Source: Salvia splendens (lineage: Eukaryota; Streptophyta; Magnoliopsida; Lamiales; Lamiaceae). Taken from it: a stretch of 64,000 nucleotides of DNA. The stretch lies in NCBI RefSeq assembly GCF_004379255.2, contig NC_056034.1, positions 36,562,887 to 36,626,886 of the forward strand, in the 5' to 3' direction. This document shows, piece by piece, positions 44,391 through 57,865 of this stretch (the stretch's first letter is position 1; every line of letters begins with the position of its first letter). Below the pieces are notes generated by a model. The model ran no database searches. It was not told the origin of the DNA and saw only the letters and a list, made by a program, of their open reading frames with translations. The translations under genes and the position numbers were made by a program.

Positions 44391-45020
44391 TGCCTCCTAC
44401 TCTTGCTTTCTCAATTGGATAATATATGCCCCTTTTTGTTAATTTATTTCTAGCTACTACTAGTATTCTATTTTCAATCAAGTTTTAACTTTTGTTTTAC
44501 ATAGCAATACGGATTTTAAAGAGTATGATGTACTGTTTAAACATTATCCATATAGGGTTACATGTAATTGGCATATTATGTGATTTTTAGAAATAGGACA
44601 TATTGTGCTGTTACTGTTCTAATGATATTGATTTTCCGTGTACTTCGAGGATTCTACTTAATATTTTTGAATTATTAAAAGAAACGAGAAATGTGACATT
44701 TTTAATAATTAGCTACAAACTTTTGTTCTTAAACAACTGTAGTGGTTTAAGTCAAAAGTTTGTGTTGAAACGATTATAGAAACAAACGGCCATTCGTATT
44801 TTCTTGAAATAGCAATATAGAGAAATATGGCGATTTGTGAAGAAATTTGGAGTAACAGAATTCATCGGAACAGTATTATTAATATATTAATTATTGTTAT
44901 TGCAATCCTCCATCGCATTCTGAATTTAGGTATGTGTGGACAGATTATTACATAAATGATTGAGGAGTTATGATTGGTGAATAATTATTATTCAATTGGT
45001 TACTTTCATTTGATAATTTT
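44391..45020. other. SPL8 promoter side, intergenic
   Basis: AT-rich, with no gene or clear element. A CT-rich leader-like stretch lies just upstream of the SPL8 ATG on the minus strand. Confidence 0.4.
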
Positions 45021-45340
45021 CTATCTTTATAGCATGCATGTTAAATGATTTAATTGACCTTTCGGTTGGTTCAAAACTAACCATTGATCTTGATGAGGTG
45101 CAGTATGTCTTGCAAGCTAAGGAGCTTCATAAATCAATTCTAGGCATCAAGAAGTTCAAAACCAAGAAATCACAAAAAGGTAAATTAAATGAGTGGAAAT
45201 ACACTACAATTAATTTTTTAATAAAGTAAGGCAACTGTTAGAGAAGGAGACAAGGAAATGATATTATTGCAAAAAACTTGACTATGTTAAGAAGAATTGT
45301 TAGTCGTGAAAAAGAAACAAACAAGGAAAATTACACTCAA
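45021..45340 (+). pseudogene. copia gag fragment with zinc-knuckle remnant
   Basis: Codons read as LDEVQYVLQAKELHKS, followed after stops by a decayed CCHC knuckle (CKKLDYVKKNC). These match the end of copia gag. No LTRs or pol lie next to it. Several stops make it a dead fragment. Confidence 0.65.
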
Positions 45341-45378
45341 ACCACTTAACTGAAGAATTAGAACTTAAAGTAATTTTG

Positions 45379-45620
45379 TACTCCCTCCATCCCTCTGCAG
45401 TAGAAGCGTTTCATTTTCAGCACTTATTTTGAAAAAATGATAATAAATAATTAGAGTAGAGAAAAAGTAAAACAAGTGAGAGAATAATATAGAGAAGACT
45501 CTTCTTTATATTATTCTCTTTTACTTTATTTTTTCTCTCTATTTTAACTATTTATTACTTTTTTTTTAAAACTAGTGCTCAAAATGAAACGCCTCTACTA
45601 CAGAGGGACGTAGGAAGTAT
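45379..45620. repeat. MITE, 'tactccctccatccctctg' type
   Basis: Begins tactccctccatccctctgc and ends ctacagagggacgtaggaag, with inverted 'agcgtttcattttcagcac' and its counterpart inside. Confidence 0.8.
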
Positions 45621-45845
45621 ATGGTGGAGAGATGTGTTGGAGGATCTTGGAATATATATCGTGAGTACAACTTTCAGGAGTGCTTTCACATGGCTCAATT
45701 TGAAGATTTTGGAGAAACCCAAAATGATCAAGTTTTTAGTGTTCAAGCCATCGACAATATTTGGTTGAAAATGGATGATAACTTCATAAAGCTGCAAACT
45801 AAAGTCAGATACATATCCCTCGACTATGCTCACAATGATTTATGA
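45621..45845 (+). other. 74-codon open frame, unrecognised
   Basis: An ATG frame directly after the MITE, with codons such as YNFQECFHMAQFEDFGETQN. I do not recognise it. It may be a further scrap of the copia gag region next door, or chance. Confidence 0.25.
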
Positions 45846-46044
45846 GAATCCTAGTATTTTGTCTACATAAATAATGATAATTAAAGAGAAGTATATAGGT
45901 ATAGAAGCATGAGGTCCTCAACAAGTTTAAAGAGTAGTTCTCATAAGTGGAAGTTGAGATGAGATTTGCCCATTGTCAAGCACAACATTACTAGGTAAAG
46001 GTTAAGTATAAAATATTGAGTACACTATATACTTGGTAATGGAG

Positions 46045-46300
46045 TACTCCCTCCGTTCCACAGTAATAGAGTCATTTTGTCATTTTGGTATGTTCCATAG
46101 TAATAGAGTCATTTCCCTTTTTAGTAAAAGTCAACACATTTCTCCACGCCTACTTTACTCTCTCTTACTTTATTCTCTCTTCATCTCTCCACCTTTTTCA
46201 TTTTCCACTTTATTCTCCTTTTACTTAACTCACCTAACACAATTTTCTTAATCTCCGTGCCGAAAAGAAACGTCTCCATTACTATGGAACGGAGGGAGTA
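46045..46300. repeat. MITE, 'tactccctccgttccacagtaatagagtc' family
   Basis: Well-preserved inverted ends tactccctccgttccacagt and tactatggaacggagggagt. Same family as 9938-10191. Confidence 0.88.
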
Positions 46301-46722
46301 CTATTTTTAATAAAATAATCGGTCAAAATTTCGAGCACCCTAGCTACTAGTGTTAAGTAAAAACTACTCTTTCATTTACCGAGCAATTTCTGTCATCGAA
46401 AACTCGATCAAGTTCATCGGCATCAAAGAGTTGGTTATTTGCTGAGTGTTATTTTGTACTCGGTAACTTTCCGGCCCAAAATATCCAGAAAAGTTGATTA
46501 TCGACTAAATGTTTGCTCGGTATGTACTCGAAAAAAGTTAGATCCTTGATTATAGAGCAAATGGTTGCTCGCAAAGGCCCATGTTTTTTTGTAGTGATCG
46601 AGAGACGGAATAATTTCAAATATCAATAATATTAATTTGTTAGAAAAATCTACAAATAATTATGATCTTCATGATAAATTGATTAAAAATGATTTTAATA
46701 TTCCAAGGTGGCCGCAATAAAA

Positions 46723-48142
46723 TCATGATTTCATAAGACGAATCTGCTTCGTCCGTTGAGATAGCGGCGGTGGGTTTCCTGAATGGAGAAATGGCTGCAA
46801 TGCAGGCATTACTACTATTTGTTGAAAATGAACATTCACAGATGCCAACAAACCACAAGAGTTCTCATTTAATTTGTCAGTTGACAGCAACTTGTTGCAC
46901 ATCTTCATACACCACTTATGTTAACCAGTCCATTCAAAGAGTTTTACGCTGTCTTATATTCTCCAGCATAAAGCTATTTCACTACTGCTAGTGCTAATCA
47001 GGGAGTAAAAAGGCACAAACAAGTCTTAACTAGAGAAGATAGCCAACCCTTTGTTACCGGATGATAAGAGACTAAGAGAGCAACGACTCTGGCATAAGTA
47101 AGGTATGACACCACACCCACAGTTTTTCATCATATAGTTAGGCCAAGTGTGACCTTCTAACATAATTAAGAGAGTGCTAAGAACCTCTTCTCAGACAACA
47201 ATTTTCGGCTTGATTCAAGAAAAGCAACCCTGTTAGTTGTAATATCCAATTAGACTCACTACGAAGCTTCTCAAGTCGCTGTCTTTCGTGCTCTACTCTA
47301 GCATGTGTTTGGTCATCTTCGTGCAGAATTTTACCCCCTGTAATTGAAAGAAACAATTCAGTCACACTTACTTTCAAAAATCAAAAGCTTCATCAAGCAT
47401 ACAGATAAGCAATTGCTTTAACAGAGAGGAGGATATTGGTTTCTAAAGTAAATATTGACTGGGAGGGCAAAAGGGTAGATGCTAATGGGACCAGAAATGC
47501 CAAAAAAAAAAGGAAGTGATGAAAAACTTTAAAGAAAATAATTCTAATGAACAGACACAATTATTGATGGGACTTTAAGCTACGTTCCCATAAAGCCAAC
47601 ATCCATAATACTGTAGAAATTTCTCTTGTGATGATACAGTCAATAATGGAGAATATAAAATAGAGGAGATACTATTAAGTTCCATGGAAGCTAATTATAT
47701 TGGGCAAGATTGGAAATGAGTCGTAATTGTGTCTTTCAATTGATAAAGTGGAAGTATCTCAGTTCTATTTACATTTTATTTGGTACAGGGACATAAGTGT
47801 CAGGACCAGAAAACACATAGTCATAGATTAATATTGTGTTAGCATACCCTATAAGAAATAACTCACTTCTCCTTCATTACTGCAGAGAGTTGTCAATTTT
47901 CCTCCTCAATCCTGAACGGAAGCAACATATGAATGTAATTTCTTTGACATAAAATGGGAGAGGGATACTTAGATTCTTTAAGCAGGTAACTTATTACTTT
48001 GGTTTGTCGCTTAAGGCCACCAGGGATTTTAGCACACCAGGACCTATCTTGTCGGAAAGAGCACCTTTTTCTGAAAGAATTAATGATTGCTCTTTAACAA
48101 AGCTCTGGAGTTTTTTGGAATCAAAATCAAGGCGTGCTTGAT
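46723..48142 (-). pseudogene. broken multi-exon coiled-coil gene, not recognised
   Basis: On the minus strand, splice-consistent pieces lie in order. The first, 48142-47998, reads DQARLDFDSKKLQSFVKEQS, then ILSEKGALSDKIGPGVLKSL. The second, 47911-47867, reads IEEEN-stop-QLSAVMKEK. The third, about 47336-47261, reads KILHEDDQTHARVEHERQRL. A possible last exon, about 46850-46725, ends PPPLSQRTKQIRLMKS. Phases agree between the first two exons. The second contains TGA, and joining to the third needs a 1-bp shift, so this copy looks dead. The charged, heptad-rich text suggests a coiled-coil protein. I cannot name the family. A possible upstream exon is at 48640-48433. Confidence 0.45.
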
Positions 48143-49530
48143 CTACAATAAGAAAATATAAGAACCCATAAGTAAAGTGAAACATGGCAAAATATGTCAA
48201 AAAAAATTGTGAGGAGACACTAGTATTATCTGACACTAGAGGAGAGGAAGCTTTAAAGCTAGCTAATCCAGCTCAGTTAAATTAGGACAAAATGATCTAT
48301 CAGCGAGCATAGCACATTCAAGGTACATAAATATTCAGTAGCGTTAGTGTGTGTAAACAGTAAGTTAGACTTTGGTTATTTGGTATACAGTTATGTAGCT
48401 CCAAAATTGAACAATCGATCTTGTACGTAAACTTAAACAATCAAATCGACAGGCGGAGGGGTGTGGAATGACTGTTGCGGTGACTGCAATGGGCTGTTCG
48501 TAAGTTGCCGCCTGAGGTATGGCATTGACTGGCGGCGCGGCGACGGTGGCGTAAAAAACAACAAGTTCTCTTTAAATTTTCTTAACAGAGAAAGGTTTTT
48601 CGTCACTTGAGATAACCTGTGCCATTTCCACTCCATCTCCTGCTGTATACACACAAAACATATATTCTGTATATGTAATAAAAGATGAAGTAAGAAATCG
48701 ATATGTGAACGGTGAACCTCATGGGTTTTTTGCCCAAATGATTTTTAATTAAATTTATTTATATTACTCCACTAATTAACATTATTAATTAGTCCTCAAC
48801 TTTTTAATTAATTAAGTAAAGTAATTACGAAAATGAGTAGATTATAAATTTGAGGTAAATACATAGCTCATAAATAATGTTTCACATTCGTTTCATATTA
48901 GCACAAAAAGTTTGAAGCTTACATAAATCACACAAAATATATCATCCGTGTTTCAATTTAGTACATTCCGTTATATATGTTTAAACGACGTTAACTCTTT
49001 GTCTAAGTGAAATACAAAATGGTTCATCATTGTATCATGTTGGTCAAAAAGTTTTATGATTGTTTCATATTTGATATAAAAAAAAATCATCATTGTTTTA
49101 TTATTTGTGCGTCACATAAGTAAAAAGTTAACATCGTTTAAAATATCTATACTACTTAAAAGTGGCTGTTGCTGTGTAATGCCCTTTTGGGCAGGAAAAT
49201 GGGAGTTGTTGTGTACTTTTTTTTGTCCATTTAGCTGTTTATCTATTACATATAATACACTATTAAATGCAGAAATTGTGTCTGCACATGTGAATCTGTG
49301 AAAATTCAATAAACAATGTAAATTCCATGTTCCCAATGCTGCTGATATAGTTGTGCTCATGTTAATACACCACTCCTTCCATATGTACTTGATAATAAAA
49401 ATCACATTTGTTAGGTGGTTGATTATATCTAAGAAATAAAGTATAATCATTCTATATAACTTTTTGTATTAATTTGTGCAGTACACGTTTTGCAACATTT
49501 TTTTAATTACAAAGTAGTGTTATTAAAAAG
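48143..49530. other. 5' side of the coiled-coil gene and intergenic
   Basis: Includes a minus-strand frame at 48640-48433 (starting MEWKWHRLSQVTKNLSLLRK) that may be a first exon of the broken coiled-coil gene. The remainder is AT-rich with no supported feature. Confidence 0.35.
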
Positions 49531-50409
49531 CAGAGATGGCGGCGCCGTGGCGGATAGCAGTGGCAGTTTCCAGGCTCAATGCCACCGACACCATGTGATA
49601 TGGCAGTTAACTCTCTTTTTTGAATGGCAGCCACCATTCACGTAGCGCCGTGGCGGGATATGGCTCTCATGGCGGTCGAGAGGCCTTTTGCCTTGTAAAA
49701 TGAGCCCACTTACCCCACTTATCCCACTGTCCAGCCCACGTGACATGTAACCTAGCCTATTGACCATTATAGACAGTTTATTTATAGGGTTTATGGGAGT
49801 TTCTGGCTTCAAAACCATAACTGTTGCAGTCAATCTCGATTCAAGATTTCAAGTTCTCGTCTCTCCAGTCTCCACACGCACAAGGCTCCAGATTCCAGAT
49901 TTTCATCACGATTCACGACAACTGTAACTTTTTATGTACTACTACTTAGTTTGTATTAATTCCACTATTTAATTTTCTCTTTTCGTATAATTGTTCTACT
50001 CGATGCATGTATTAATTCCACTGAATAATTCTCTCTTTTCCTATAGCTATTCTACTCGATGAAAGCGTCTCCATAATTATTGTCTTCCGCCATTTAATTA
50101 GTGTATCCACTAACTTTAGTTTAAGTGCTTCCATTACTAATGTTGTTTTGTATGTAAATGTGCTACATATATATTAACATGCATGTCATTATGATGATAG
50201 CAGGAGCTTAAATTCCCGAGACTATGTTATTGCCCATATTTAAAAAAATATAAAAATGTATTGATCGGTGCAAGAGATAGTATATGCATTCCATTATGCA
50301 TGATTTCAAAATAAAATATGCATATTGAATTGTCACACTATATTAATCGATGTTTTTGCTCTTTTAATATTCATAATAAAGTTATCCTTCTTCTTTAAAC
50401 ATGCAGTAG

Positions 50410-53400
50410 TTGGAATTTGCAATAATGTCAACTAGAGAAGAATCTTCTTCAATGTCGGTTGGTGGCAAAAAAGACGTGGGCTGGAAATTCTACACTCAAG
50501 TAGAAGCAACGTCTACGAACAAAGTCATGTGCAACTATTGCGGAAAAACTATGAATGGTGGAATTACTAGAAGTAAAGAGCATTTAACGGGGAAGATGGG
50601 CAAAGTTGCTGCATGTGCAAAATGACCGAAAGAGGTTAAAGACGAACTCTGGGAAAGCTATAAAAACAAAGCTAAAGCAAATTCATTAGCTATGCTTAGT
50701 AATTCGCGAGCTTTCGATCTTGATAGTGATGAAGATGAAGATGAGCCAATAGTTCAACAGAAAAAGAATTCTAATTGTTCAAAGAAAGGGCGTATTGACT
50801 TATTTTTTAATAAACCCTAAACTGCAGCTCAAAAAAGACGTAAAGAAAAATTGCGGCAGTTAAACATAAGAGAATTTGTGGACAAAAAAAAAGTGGCCGG
50901 GGCTCACCAGTCCATAGCCCGATTTTGGTACCAAGCGGGGGTTATCATTCAACTTGGTTAAGTTGCAGAGCTTTGAAGATATGATTCACGACATTGGTGC
51001 ATTCGGAAAACATTTGCCGAAACCAATTTTTCATGACATCCGAGTTCCACTTTTGAATAGAGAGTTGGAGTATACTAACAATTTGTTGGAACCTAAGAAG
51101 GACGAATGGAAAATGCATGGTTGTAGCATTATGCCGGATGGATGGACAGATCGTAAGCAAAGGACTATAATCAACTTTTTAGTTAATTCACCTTGTGGCA
51201 CTTTGTTTGTTAAATCTATTGATGCCACCTGCTTTGTGAAGACATGAGAGAAGTTGTTTGAGCTACTTGATTCGCTTGTCGATGAGATCGGTGAAGAACA
51301 TGTTGTCCAAGCGATAACGGACAATGGGAGCAATTATGTAGCCACGGGAAAAATGTTGATGGAAAAGAGAAGACATCTTTACTAGACTCCGTGTACAACA
51401 CACTGCATTGATCTCATGCTAGAAGATATTAGTAAGATTCATTTGGTTAAGAACACCATTCGAAGGGCTGTAGCTCTTGTGGGCTATATTTATAGCCACA
51501 CTTTTACCTTGAGTTTGTTGAGAAGTTTTACAAAGAAGAAGGAACTGGTGAGGCCAGCTATTACCCGTTTTGCTACCTCATTTCTTTCATTAGAAAGAAT
51601 TCACAAGCAAAAAGACAACCTCAAAAAGATGTTTATTGCGACGAATGGGTGCAAAACAAGCTGTCTAAGGATGCTAAAGGAAGAGAAGCAACTAAAACAG
51701 TCATGATGCCTTCTTTTTGGAGGCACGTGGTATTCATTCTCAAAGTCATGGCTCCCCTTGTACGAGTTCTTCAATTGGTGGATAATGAAAAGAAACCAGC
51801 AATGGGCTACATTTATGAAACAATGGAGAAGGTGAAAGAAACCATTATGAAATCTTTCAGCAACAATGAACAAAGATATGCAGATATTTTTAAGATCATT
51901 GATGATAGATGAAATTGCCAGCTCCATAGGTCGCTCCATGCAGCTGGGCACATTTTAAATCCGGATATCTTTTATGAAAATAAGAGATTGGAATTTGACC
52001 GTGAGGTTACTAATGGATTATATGAATGTGTTGAAAGATTGCTGCCAAATAAAGAAGACCAAGACAAGGCACTTGATGAGATGGTACTGTACACAAGTAG
52101 TAAAGGCATGTTTGGTCACGAATTCGCGGTGCGGCATAGGAAGAGATTAGCTCTAGGTGCGAATTTATTTATTCTTATTTTTTATTTTGCATATATATTT
52201 TAAATTTTAATATGATATAAAAGCATAGATATTATTGTTACCGTGATTGTCTCTGTCTCCCCATGAAAAGCAAAGTGACTGTAATTTCATGGACTTTTTT
52301 ATGTTTGATTCACACTTGATTATCAAATGTTCAATATTATATTGTTTTATTTTTTTTAGCTCAATGGTGGAAGAAATTGAAGGGGTTGGCAGCGGAAGCG
52401 TGCATTATTTACCGATCATATAAACTTGATCTATTTAGCAGATTATTTAGACAAATTCTATTCGCGTAATTATCACATGTATCATGCTCATAACTTGAAT
52501 TAAAAACATGCTTTAGCACATAAAACCCCTAAAGCATGCTTACTACGGAATTAGCCAATTTACCTCGTAGATTCAATCAAGAATCGATGATGGCTTGCTC
52601 CGTCTCCACGTGAAGATTTTCAATACAAGACCTCAGATCTTCTGACTGGTGTCCCGGACTATACGCTGATATTTGTGTGGGCAAATCTCACCAACGTACT
52701 AGGACTCGAATAATGGAAGACAGAAACTGCTCACGGAGGGAGCACAAATTTCGAGCTCTCTCTTTCTAGAAGGGGACGAAAATTTTGTATATTAAAAAGT
52801 GTATCTTCTGTCTCCTTTATTCTCCTATTTATATAAGTCACATATTGGGTCCAGTCAGGGATCTAAGGAAGAATTTGGAACAGGCCTCACCCAATTAGCT
52901 TTTTACTAATTAAATTGAACCCACAATTTAATATAAGCTTATATTGGAATATTACGAGCAGTCACTACAGAAGTAATATTGCACTGCCTTCCAAATCCGA
53001 AATTACAAGTATTCCGGGTTTCGTTTAATTGCATTTGATTTATTTCCCGCGCTTAAGATAGAAACATCCATTAATTAATTAATGTCTGCTATAGACTTAA
53101 TTAATTAACATATTTCGAATTCCAAGAGTGGACTTAGCAAGAAACTCTTATTTATTATTCATAGAGTAATCAAACTCCAACTAGCTAGGTTCCGAATAAT
53201 AAAACCTCGTTTCGAGCTCCTCTTGTGGATGTTATCAAACGAGACTCTCTTCGCGCACGTTTCAACATAATAGCAATCCTAGTACCGCTAGATAATGATC
53301 ACCACTACCCAATATACCTGGATCGTTGGGTTACGAAAAACCCGCACCTTTGGTAAGTGAAAGTAGTGGATACTCAATGTCGTGTGCTCAATGCTAACGT

Positions 53401-54564
53401 ACATTGATTAAGAAATTAATTATCAATACCTCGTCTTTCAGTAGATAGCATAAAGACTCGTCTTGCTGTTAGATCCATTCAGTGCTATACCACACCAACG
53501 TCATCTTATTTCAATAAGGCTTAGAAATAATCGGACTGACATTCCAACCTTTCGCGATAGGTAGTCTAGCCCTATCTAGGTTGTGAAATTCTTATTTTTC
53601 TTTGTTTAGAACTGACCGTGTTACCTTAAATTGGACGACGCCCACAACCGGTCTACTAAAACAAAGACTTAGACTTTGTTACGTTTGCTTATACATTTAA
53701 ATATGCAATAAACAACCATTAAATGTAAAACATAACAACATTATGACAAAAATAATCTATTGCATTTATTGGAAAATAACCATTAGAGTTTTACAGTATG
53801 CAATCACTCGAAAGGTGATTTCTAGTATACAAAACCCTAACAGAAATATGGCCATGATGCTCCACATATGCAAAGGCTTGCAATAAAGATCTTGAGCTTA
53901 ACTTGTAGTGCTTCCGGATGTGAACGTAATTGGAGTGTTTTCGAGCAAGTAAGCATTTTAGTTGTTTTTTAGGTATGATTTTTAGTTCTAATGTAATTCA
54001 ATAATTAACAAGTTTTAATTATTTTTATGTGATAGATTCATTCCAAAAAAAGGAATAGGCTTGAACATCAGAAGATGCATGATTTGGTGTACGTTAAATA
54101 CAACCAAAAGTTGTGCGAAAGGTACAGTATTAGAGATAAGATTGATCCCATCTCACTCAACGATATTGATGAGTGCAATGAGTGGTTAGTTGGCGAGCTG
54201 GATGATCCTGAAGCTGTTGGCACTGGCCAAGATTTGGTTTTTTGATGGTGATACCCTTGATTGGGAAACTGCATATGACGCTTCAGGGATTGGAGAACCG
54301 ACCACATTTACTCGGTCCAAAAAAAGAAAAGACACTTCCACGTCGTCAAGTTATGTTCGAGCTTCCAAGAAAGATACACGGACTGGAACTACATTAGGTA
54401 AAGGAAAAGAAAAGTTGCAGCCTGTGGTCGAAGAGATGACTCCTGTAGATGAATCAGGCGAAGAAGAATTAGAGCAAGAGTTTGAGCAAGAAGAGGAAGA
54501 AGGATATGAAGATGACGAGGATGACTACATGGCACTTGATGATGAAGATGGGGCTGAGGAATGA
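50410..54564 (+). pseudogene. hAT transposase (BED, DUF659, dimerisation), inactive
   Basis: In order: a BED-type finger (CNYCGKTMNGGITRSKEHL, then ..GKVAACAK, where TGA at 50624-50626 takes the place of a following Cys codon); an acidic linker (DSDEDEDEP); a DUF659 region (IMPDGWTDRKQRTIINFLVN; then TDNGSNYVATGKML at about 51318-51360) with stops at 51245 and 51382; a central helical part to about 51912; an intron at about 52155-52360; and the C-terminal dimerisation motif YGHDAPHMQRLAIKIL then SGCERNWSVFEQ (about 53848-53951). A last exon (from 54036) reads HSKKRNRLEHQKMHDLVYVK and ends in a Glu/Asp-rich tail at 54564. Several stops plus the LTR inside the dimerisation exon make it inactive. 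It would have bound element ends and cut and rejoined DNA. Confidence 0.88.
52378..53842. mobile_element. solo LTR (1465 bp) in the hAT dimerisation exon
   Basis: Begins TGAAGGGGTTGGCAGCGG and ends ACCCTAACA, with the 5-bp duplication gaaat on both sides (52373-52377, 53843-53847). Removing it rejoins codons for WWKK to YGHDAPHMQRL of the transposase. No internal domain, so most likely a solo LTR. Family unknown. Confidence 0.82.
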
Positions 54565-54830
54565 AGACATGAATTTGCATTTTACTTTGCCGTTTTTGCA
54601 TTTTTATTATTGAATATGGAGTGAAAGACTTTAATTTTAAACATAGACTATGTTTTAACTATTGGTTTTTATTTGGGATATTATATTTTTAAAAAAAAAT
54701 TTGCATCTTATGTTATGTATTGTATTTTATTTATTTGTTAATTTATAGACCGCCATTTACGCCATAATACCGCCATGCCGACCGCCATATCCCTGTGGCA
54801 GTTTTTTGACCGACCACCGTCAGCCGCCGT

Positions 54831-57001
54831 AATACAAACTCAAGAATGTCACTGTTTGAATGACATAAATCATGTATTAAATCCAAATGCAAATATTGCC
54901 ATAAAGAATCATGAAATTATTATCTTAAATCAATTAACTCTAAATGCAAATCATGACATAAAGAATCATGAAATTATTGCCTTATATCAATTCATAACCT
55001 TTGCACTTAGACTGTGAGAGTTTCAAAATTTCTCATCCTTAAATCCTTTGGTAACCTGTGTATAAACATTTAATTGTTAGTATATTATCTTCTGTAAATC
55101 TGTTCCTAATCATTTCATAAAACTGTTATTGTTAATATAGTGATACAAAATATCTAACCTTTGCACTTCAAACTGTGTAGAGATACATAGTTTCTCATCC
55201 TCAAATATTTGGTAATCCGTGCATAAAACTGTTATTATTAGTACATAAATTACTTAAACCTGAAATCTAAAATTCATAAATGTGGCCTATTTGTTCTGTA
55301 ATCAACTTTAGCTAGGTCTTTGAGATAGTTAGTTCTATGGATTAGTGTATTATTTTTTTTTGTTTATTGGAAAACATATAGGTCAGATTCAGAAAGGAGT
55401 CTTAAATAGTCTAGATTAAATCTGTTTTTGTTAGTAGTTAAACTAGTTAAATCTAAAATCTTAGATTGATAAATATGATCTATATATCATGTAATAAGAT
55501 TTAGACAGTGGATTGGCATAGTTTGTGCTCTAGAATTAAACTAATTAAATCTGAAATCTTAGATTAATAAATCTGATCTATATATTATGTAATCAGATTT
55601 AGAAAGTGGATTGACAGAGTTTGTGCTCTAGAATTGTGTATTATATTTGGATCTATTACCTTTTGATTAGCACTGATTTTCCACATTTGCACGTGTAGCT
55701 GAAGAGTTTCTCATGGATGAATCACTCCTCTGCACCTTTCCAAGCTCTGTGTAGGTAGATACCAGCCTATGTTGATATTTTCATCTCTTTTTCGTTTGGG
55801 TAGAGAGGATGCGGCTGCTTTTTTTAGGGTTTCAATGAACCTCTTTTGTATTCCTGCATAGAATTTGTTTAAATACACAAATATCCAGTAATAACACATT
55901 TATTGGACAGTTAGATGGGCCATTTAATGAATGAATAGCTTTTAATGATTCTTTTGTTTTCCCAGATACAACTGCCACTCTTTTTAATTCCTTTTTTAAA
56001 TAGCTAGGCTGTTTAATAACCCTAATTTTGTTCAGATACTCTCACACTCTAATTATAAATCTGTTAAAATATTATTTGTTATACATTTTATGGTAGATAA
56101 ATGAAAGCTTCATATAATCATTCAGTTTTTTTGGGAATATGCGTTGGTATATAAACGTGCACTGCAGGCTCATCTCCCCCTCTCCTATAAATACCCTGTT
56201 TTCTCAATTTATGAATCATTTAGCATAATTCTCTTCACAACTTACATTCTATTCCAACTTACAGTCATTCTCTTAATAACCTAACAGATCAATAAACTGA
56301 TCTGATTTATTTCATTGATATTTTTGTATCTGTTTCAATGCTTCATGTGAATGGAGTTATACACACATTTTGGCTTTAGTTTTTCCAGAGCTCTTACCAT
56401 GCTTTTAAAAGATCTTCTTGGCATTCCTTTCCTTTCTTTTATCTCCTTCTTTAGTAGTATAATACCTGCACATTTGCTTATAAAGTCTGATCAATATCTT
56501 GCCATATGTGTATCCATGCTTACTTTTTTATCATGCAGTAATGTACATTCTTACCATGATTTTAGAGACATGTCTTCTTAACTGTGAAATTTACATTCTT
56601 TTTTATCCCCTTCTCAGTAGCATAAATCTTGGACAAACTTTGTATTTAAACTTATTGATCTTATTGATACATACTCTATCTCAGTATCATAATTCCTGCA
56701 CAAAAAGTCTCATTAAAGTCTCATTTGTTCAGTGTTCTTTAATTCATCAAAGTCTTATTTTTGCCCTTCTTCAATCTTATATTTGCAGGAAAGCTAAGCA
56801 TCAATATATTAAATAGGGACGATCTTTATTACCTTTCTGTGTTACTTTAAGCTTAGGACTTCATTACTTTATTTTGTGTTTCATACCTGCAAATTAGTAG
56901 ATGCAAATTATTTAAATGATATAGTTGTTTGCAAATGTCATTATATATCTCTTTAAAATGACTAAGTCTCGTACCCTTTTTACAGGAGAAGGATATCAGT
57001 A
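54831..57001. other. upstream region of the RPA-like gene
   Basis: Contains imperfect duplications ('cataaagaatcatgaaattatt' words near 54901 and 54957; 'aatctgatctatatat' words near 55470 and 55570). A TATA box 'cctataaata' is at 56183-56192, followed by leader-like, intron-rich sequence up to the ATG at 57002. No separate gene is supported. Confidence 0.45.
56183..56192 (+). promoter_or_regulatory. possible TATA box for the RPA-like gene
   Basis: 'cctataaata' preceded by a CT-rich stretch and followed by a TC/CA-rich leader. About 810 bp before the first RPA-like codon, so a leader intron would be needed. Confidence 0.35.
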
Positions 57002-57865
57002 ATGGCTCCGTTTATTACCTTAGTTAACAATCTTTGCAAGACAATCACCAACTCCATTATAAAAATGAGGTGTGTTCGTGTTTATCAAGGTCTATCTGAA
57101 GATAAGAATGACAAGAGTTTAGAATGTGTCTTTCATGACTCAAGGTAGATTTTTTCTTGATTTCTGGAAGGTAACATTCTGTATTTCTTTAACTGCCATT
57201 TAGAAGGAATCTTATAGTTTATGCCATATGTATTGTATTTGCTTCTCAGGTACCAGAATTCAAGCAACTTTCCCAAACAATTTGGTCCAGAATATGGCTT
57301 CTAAACTGAGGGGAGGGATTTTTTGCATTAAAAATTTCTTTGTGAGAAATATTTTGGAAATATTGTAGCCTTTACAGAAAAGCAAACTCTTGTTATTACA
57401 AAAGAACCAAAAACTGGAAGGTAAGTAAAATAAAGTAAATACAATAAAAGGAACAAGATGCAAACTATATTCTTCTTCAAGTCGAGTCGAGGTGACCCTC
57501 TCTCCGCAAGACAAAATACGCCCCGGCTAGTGCTCACGGATTGGTGTAATGTCCCCAAAGATGAAACGACTTTCCTCCTATCGAGTTGAAGCACTTCAAA
57601 CTCGTAGGCTCCGGCGAACTTGAATTGGAGGCGAGAACCGAGCAATGCAATGCTCCTAAGATGCACACTAGAATGCTTGAGCTAGAGATAAGAGAGAATG
57701 TTTTTTTTGGTGTCTTCTCTTCTCCTAAATCCCATCTATTTATAGGTGAGGAAAGACCAAGTGAAAAGTCTCACCATCAAGGCACCTCATAAAATAAATG
57801 GAGGATACCTTAAGATGAAAGGCCAAAGGCCTAGCCCTTTCAAAAAACCACACGTTTTTCCTACA

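Larger units (their letters stand above)
49531..54830 (+). mobile_element. hAT element with decayed transposase and nested solo LTR
   Basis: Starts cagagatggcggcgccgtgg. The right end near 54770-54830 has the related complement (gaccaccgtcagccgccgt, plus several 'ccgcca' words). Between them lie BED, DUF659 and hAT dimerisation coding regions. An 8-bp TSD could not be fixed, so the right boundary is approximate. Without the 1465-bp solo LTR it would be about 3.8 kb, typical of plant hAT elements. Confidence 0.75.

Noticed and set aside
51031..51951. Minus-strand open frames over the hAT element
   Set aside because: They are antisense to DUF659-type transposase coding sequence on the plus strand.
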